Positions 60,729 to 64,000 of a stretch of DNA of 64,000 nucleotides are shown here, in pieces. Position numbers and translations under genes: made by a program. This DNA comes from Alkalimarinus alittae (lineage in GTDB: Bacteria; Pseudomonadota; Gammaproteobacteria; Pseudomonadales; Oleiphilaceae): positions 3,144,501 through 3,208,500 of the forward strand of contig NZ_CP100390.1 of assembly GCF_026016465.1 (NCBI RefSeq), given 5' to 3'. The notes below the pieces were generated by a model. It was not told the DNA's origin, made no database searches, and saw only the letters and a list, made by a program, of their open reading frames with translations. Numbering within the stretch: position 1 is the stretch's first letter; each line of letters begins with the position of its first letter.

Positions 60729-61982
60729 TTGCCACGCCAGACCATTACCGTGACTGCTATTATTAAATACCTTTGGAGACTAGTGCCTTTTTCTATCGTT
60801 GCCTGCGCATATTTGATGCTGCAGTTCGATTGGGCCGACCAATGGAGCAAGTCTATACACGCATCCCTGCCCTACTTAATGAGCGCCTTATTGGTATTAG
60901 TATCGCTAATTTTCAACCGAAGTCGCCTTGCACTTGGGGCGATCAATGCCTGCCTTGCTTATGCCTTTATTCAAAATGGTATGCAGAAACCCTTTAGTGA
61001 AAGTTCAACCCAACTACTCTTTATCGGCAATGCGATTCTGTTTTCATGGCACCTCTGTTTAACTGGCCTTTACCGAGAGCGAGGCAGCATATCGAGATGG
61101 GGCGTTAGCCGTCTTTTAGTCATCATTCTTAGCTACCTCATACTTTGGGTCTTAGTGCGAGATAGCAACCTAGACGCATTACACCTCGCTATTGAATCTT
61201 ATATCACCACTCAAGACCAGCAACGAACTTGGCTAAGTCTAGGATTGCTGCTATCTCAGCTTGGAAGTGGTATTGTCTTACTGGCCTTAACCCTCTGGAA
61301 AAGAACGTCGACTGAAACTGCATTATTAGCGGCATGGCTAACAGGCAATGCTATCTTCTATGACTTTGCGGTGGCTGATATCTCTACAGTATTGTTTTCA
61401 GCACTTCTTCTAGCGCTATTCGTCTCGTTAATACAAAGCGCCTATGACCTTGCATTTGTAGACGCGTTAACGCTTCTGCCTGGCCGCAGAGCGCTTGATG
61501 AGAAAATGGGGACATTAACCAAACATTACGCCATTGCGATGATCGATATAGACCACTTCAAAAAATTTAATGATACCTACGGTCATGATACTGGCGATCA
61601 GGTACTCAGACTCGTAGCCAGCAAAATACGAAAAGTAGGTGTTGGTGGCTTAGCTTACCGATATGGGGGTGAAGAGTTTGCAATACTTTTTCCTAATAAA
61701 AATTTAGATCTGGTAGAGCCTTACCTAAATAAACTAAGAGAAAGCATATCCCGTTATCAAATGACACTGAGAAACCAAGAAAGAACCCGCAACAAAAAAA
61801 TAGGTGAAAAGCTTCGCGGTGTCGTGACGGCACGGGAGAGAAACGTCAATATTACAGTCAGTATTGGAGTCGCTCAAAAACAAGAAACGCATCATTCAGC
61901 AGATGATGTCATACAGGATGCAGATAAGGCACTTTATATAGCAAAGGGCACAGGAAGAAACACAGTCGTTATTGCAACTTAA
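60729..61982 (+). CDS. Membrane-bound diguanylate cyclase
   Basis: A 417-residue protein with about seven membrane helices in the first 240 residues and a C-terminal GGDEF domain (about 250-415). The signature is RYGGEEF (313-317), which is active in many enzymes. The RxxD inhibitory site is absent; GVGG stands in its place. The start at a TTG at 60729 or a GTG at 60750 is uncertain. It probably makes cyclic di-GMP without product inhibition at the usual site. Confidence 0.9.
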   Translation: MPRQTITVTAIIKYLWRLVPFSIVACAYLMLQFDWADQWSKSIHASLPYLMSALLVLVSLIFNRSRLALGAINACLAYAFIQNGMQKPFSESSTQLLFIGNAILFSWHLCLTGLYRERGSISRWGVSRLLVIILSYLILWVLVRDSNLDALHLAIESYITTQDQQRTWLSLGLLLSQLGSGIVLLALTLWKRTSTETALLAAWLTGNAIFYDFAVADISTVLFSALLLALFVSLIQSAYDLAFVDALTLLPGRRALDEKMGTLTKHYAIAMIDIDHFKKFNDTYGHDTGDQVLRLVASKIRKVGVGGLAYRYGGEEFAILFPNKNLDLVEPYLNKLRESISRYQMTLRNQERTRNKKIGEKLRGVVTARERNVNITVSIGVAQKQETHHSADDVIQDADKALYIAKGTGRNTVVIAT

Positions 61983-62052
61983 ATCAGCTTCAACAATAAA
62001 ATACCCCAACTGGAACTCAGGCAACTCAGATCTATAAATCAGATAAAAATAA

Positions 62053-62079
62053 ACACCCTGAGATTTGGCCTCAGGGTGT
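62053..62079 (-). terminator. Terminator after yceI
   Basis: Ten base pairs (62053-62062 with 62070-62079) around a seven-base loop, followed on the minus strand by TTTATTTTTATC. It lies 26 bases past the yceI stop. Confidence 0.8.
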
Positions 62080-62105
62080 CCAGCGCACTATTGTCTAATG
62101 CTTTC

Positions 62106-62684
62106 CTATTTTTTAATACCTTCAACAGAAAGGAATATTTCTATCTCTTCTGATGCAGGGCCTAAGCTCTTAGGTACACCAAAGTCTTTCAGTTTAAACG
62201 ATGTTGTGCCTGAAAATCCGTTACGGTACCCACCCCATGGATCTTTACCGCCTCCAGTATGAGTCGCATCAATAACAATCGATTTAGTGATGCCTCTTAG
62301 TGTAAAGTCACCATGAACGGCAGCCTTGCCGTCACCTTTGTCTTCTATTTTAGTACTTACAAATGTCGCCTCTGGGTATTTTCCAACTTCTAAGAAGTCC
62401 TTACTTCTTAAATGCTTGTCACGCTCTGCATGATTAGAGTCAACACTGGCCGTATCTATAGATACCGATATTTTAGCGGCTGTCGGGTTTGCCTCATCAT
62501 AACTAAAAGCACCTTCAAATTTATTAAAGCGGCCATATAACCAGCTATAACCAAGGTGGCTAATCTTAAATTGTACGAAGGCGTGCGCCCCTTCTGTATC
62601 AATTACATAATCAGCTGCGTTTGCAGCGCCTGCTGACAATAGCGCACCCGATACAACACCTGCTACCCATTTATTAAGTTTCAT
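62106..62684 (-). CDS. YceI family periplasmic lipocalin-like protein
   Basis: A 192-residue protein with a signal peptide ending near residue 23 (AGAANA) and the YceI beta-barrel domain (about 25-190; GAHAFVQFKISHLGYSWLYGRF). YceI proteins bind isoprenoid-like lipids, perhaps ubiquinone precursors. The upstream neighbour is cytochrome b561 on the same strand, a common pairing. Confidence 0.95.
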   Translation of the reverse strand: MKLNKWVAGVVSGALLSAGAANAADYVIDTEGAHAFVQFKISHLGYSWLYGRFNKFEGAFSYDEANPTAAKISVSIDTASVDSNHAERDKHLRSKDFLEVGKYPEATFVSTKIEDKGDGKAAVHGDFTLRGITKSIVIDATHTGGGKDPWGGYRNGFSGTTSFKLKDFGVPKSLGPASEEIEIFLSVEGIKK

Positions 62685-62741
62685 ACCGTCTCCTTTAAAT
62701 GTTTTTGATATATTATTTTATAACCTAGTGCATAATTTTCA

Positions 62742-63299
62742 CTATTCACTTTTCGTCTTACCTAGCATTCTCAAAAGCGTTCTGTCTTTATCGATAAAAT
62801 GGTGCTTTAACGCGCCCATTGCATGAATTGCGACCACAAACATAAGAATATAGGCAAGTATTTCATGAACCTCGCCTGCAATATCCTCCTGATTATCAAT
62901 ACCATTAATAATCGAAGGGATTTCAAACCAACCAAAAACCGATATCGCCCGCCCGTCAGCAGTGGATATCAGATAGCCACTAATCATTAGAACCATCAGT
63001 AAGCAGTAGAGCGCAATGTGCGCCCAATGTGCTGATTTCTGCTCCCACTTTTTATGGGTAGCCAATACATCCGGTGTCGTATTTACAAAACGCCAAAAGA
63101 CTCTAAAAACCATTAGCATGAACAGCAAAACACCAACACTTTTATGGACAAAAGGCGCCGTTCTGTACATTGAGTCATAATAATCCAGCTCTACCATATA
63201 GAGCCCAACACCAAAAAGGCCAAACACAACAACCGCTACAACCCAATGTATGGCAATTGAAAGAATCCCCCACTCAGTGTGACTGCTTCGTATATTCAT
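62742..63299 (-). CDS. Cytochrome b561 family protein
   Basis: A 185-residue membrane cytochrome of the bacterial b561 group with four helices and haem-ligand histidines (in IAIHWVVA, APFVHKSVG, GEVHEILAY, VAIHAMGALKHHF). It probably oxidises ubiquinol or superoxide-related substrates at the inner membrane. I start at the ATG at 63299; a TTG at 63302 is next to it. yceI follows downstream at 57 bases. Confidence 0.93.
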   Translation of the reverse strand: MNIRSSHTEWGILSIAIHWVVAVVVFGLFGVGLYMVELDYYDSMYRTAPFVHKSVGVLLFMLMVFRVFWRFVNTTPDVLATHKKWEQKSAHWAHIALYCLLMVLMISGYLISTADGRAISVFGWFEIPSIINGIDNQEDIAGEVHEILAYILMFVVAIHAMGALKHHFIDKDRTLLRMLGKTKSE

Positions 63300-63399
63300 C
63301 AAGCTATCTCGTTTAAATATTTACAAATAGAATACTGCAATATTATAGATATAACATATCAAATAATGACTTTAATTGATCGATTATTATGATAAATAA

Positions 63400-63592
63400 A
63401 TAAATGGACATCCAGTAAGTACAAGCACTTACAGAAATCAACACCACCCTTTTGTAATATTGCCAACTAAGCATCTAAACACATAGAGCAAGCTGTTTAT
63501 TGCTCTATACAATTTAGCACCATCCACGCCTATTTATCAGTACTTCTACTATATCGACTCGCACTTTAGCGGCATTTATTGCCGCTTTTTTT
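63400..63592 (+). ncRNA. Possible small RNA with three hairpins and a terminator
   Basis: The 463-base gap between cytochrome b561 and the next gene holds three plus-strand hairpins: 63415-63420 with 63427-63432, 63484-63491 with 63500-63507, and a terminator stem 63568-63574 with 63580-63586 followed by seven T residues to 63592. No plus-strand gene precedes it. AT-rich sequence near 63380-63400 could hold a promoter, though I cannot define one. Confidence 0.35.
63568..63592 (+). terminator. Orphan intrinsic terminator before the EAL gene
   Basis: AGCGGCA (63568-63574) and TGCCGCT (63580-63586) with a five-base loop and a seven-T tail. A second pairing, CACTTTA (63562-63568) with TAAAGTG (63592-63598), surrounds it. 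Confidence 0.75.
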
Positions 63593-63765
63593 AAAGTGTC
63601 TCAAAACGTTTCCTGCACTATTGGTCAAAAGTTTTTACATAGATTTAACAAAAGTAAGTAGATGTTAGGATAATATTTTGGCACTCTCTATATATTCATA
63701 TTTTTTATATAGTTAGATACTATAGCAGCATCTTTTAAAGGGGCTTTATCAGCTTGCTTTCGGCA

Positions 63766-64000
63766 ATGAATACGACCTCAAAAAACCTTGCGCTTGATAT
63801 TAGCAGCATAGATATGACGACCGAAACTGTCCTTCCGGGTGAGTGGTCGGCTAGTTTTATGGGGCTAAACCTACGCACTGCATTTCAGCCTATTTTCAGC
63901 CTATCGCACAAGCGCATAGTAGGCTATGAGGCCCTTGTTCGCCCTTTTGACTCTAACGGCGAACCGATGAGCCCAGGCCTTCTGTTTCAGCAACCCAGAA
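63766..64000 (+). CDS. EAL-domain protein, N-terminal part (cut by window edge)
   Basis: The frame starts at the ATG at 63766 and runs off the window; 78 residues are visible. After about 35 unassigned residues comes TAFQPIFSLSHKRIVGYEALVRPF, the entry to an EAL-type phosphodiesterase domain with the EAL motif intact. A TTG at 63754 in frame would fit the AAGGGG at 63738-63743 better. This is the third cyclic-di-GMP gene in the window. Confidence 0.85.
   Translation, partial: MNTTSKNLALDISSIDMTTETVLPGEWSASFMGLNLRTAFQPIFSLSHKRIVGYEALVRPFDSNGEPMSPGLLFQQPR

Overview
The window looks like core chromosome of a marine-type gammaproteobacterium of moderate GC content. The conserved blocks (mreBC beside gatCAB; algU-mucABCD next to lepA-lepB-rnc-era-recO-pdxJ; nadB-sdhE-ygfX-ygfZ; prfB-lysS; hom-thrC; rpsP-rimM-trmD-rplS-ffh) and the protein sequences resemble Pseudomonadales, Oceanospirillales or Alteromonadales relatives such as Marinobacter or Oleiphilus. 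That placement is inference from gene order and sequence feel, not from a search. I see no rRNA, tRNA, CRISPR array, insertion sequence, prophage or integron.

Layout. 1-1636 is mreB-mreC (cell shape, minus strand, mreC cut by the window edge). 2017-5403 is gatCAB (amidation of mischarged tRNAs, plus strand), followed by a terminator and palindromes. 5622-19690 is a long minus-strand block: algU-mucA-mucB-rseC-mucD (envelope stress), a CHASE-PAS-GGDEF-EAL protein, lepA, lepB, a DUF4845 protein, rnc, era, recO and pdxJ. 20050-24707 runs on the plus strand: nadB, sdhE, ygfX, ygfZ and an HDOD protein. 24753-38461 is mostly minus strand: ung, lysS, prfB (with programmed frameshift), recJ, thrC, hom, dsbC and the rpsP-rimM-trmD-rplS ribosomal/tRNA-methylation operon, with ffh upstream. 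One thioesterase gene lies on the plus strand.

38654-48305 is mainly plus strand: a CcsA-like membrane protein, a CorB/CorC-like CBS protein, a DUF1631 protein behind a 17-bp tandem repeat, a TonB-like protein, argD, argF and an orphan ABC ATPase; grxD is on the minus strand. 48311-52477 is the glycerol module glpK, glpR, glpD with recognisable GlpR operators. The last part holds an RstAB-like two-component system, an FKBP isomerase, a large acetyl-CoA hydrolase/transferase, a small exported protein, an orphan PHA-synthase-like protein, a tiny membrane protein, a membrane diguanylate cyclase, YceI, cytochrome b561 and the first part of an EAL-domain gene.

How it fits together. A sigma-E promoter is visible before algU, and a second good match precedes dsbC, which links the envelope-stress sigma factor to periplasmic disulfide isomerisation. 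GlpR operators lie in the glpK-glpR divergent region and over the glpD start site. Several genes are best explained by unusual starts (mreC ATT; algU, hom and corB TTG). No multi-gene undescribed system is evident. The parts most worth a second look are the repeat-preceded DUF1631 gene, the TonB-like gene starting directly on a terminator hairpin, two orphan intrinsic terminators that suggest small RNAs or attenuators, and the apparent ATT start of mreC.
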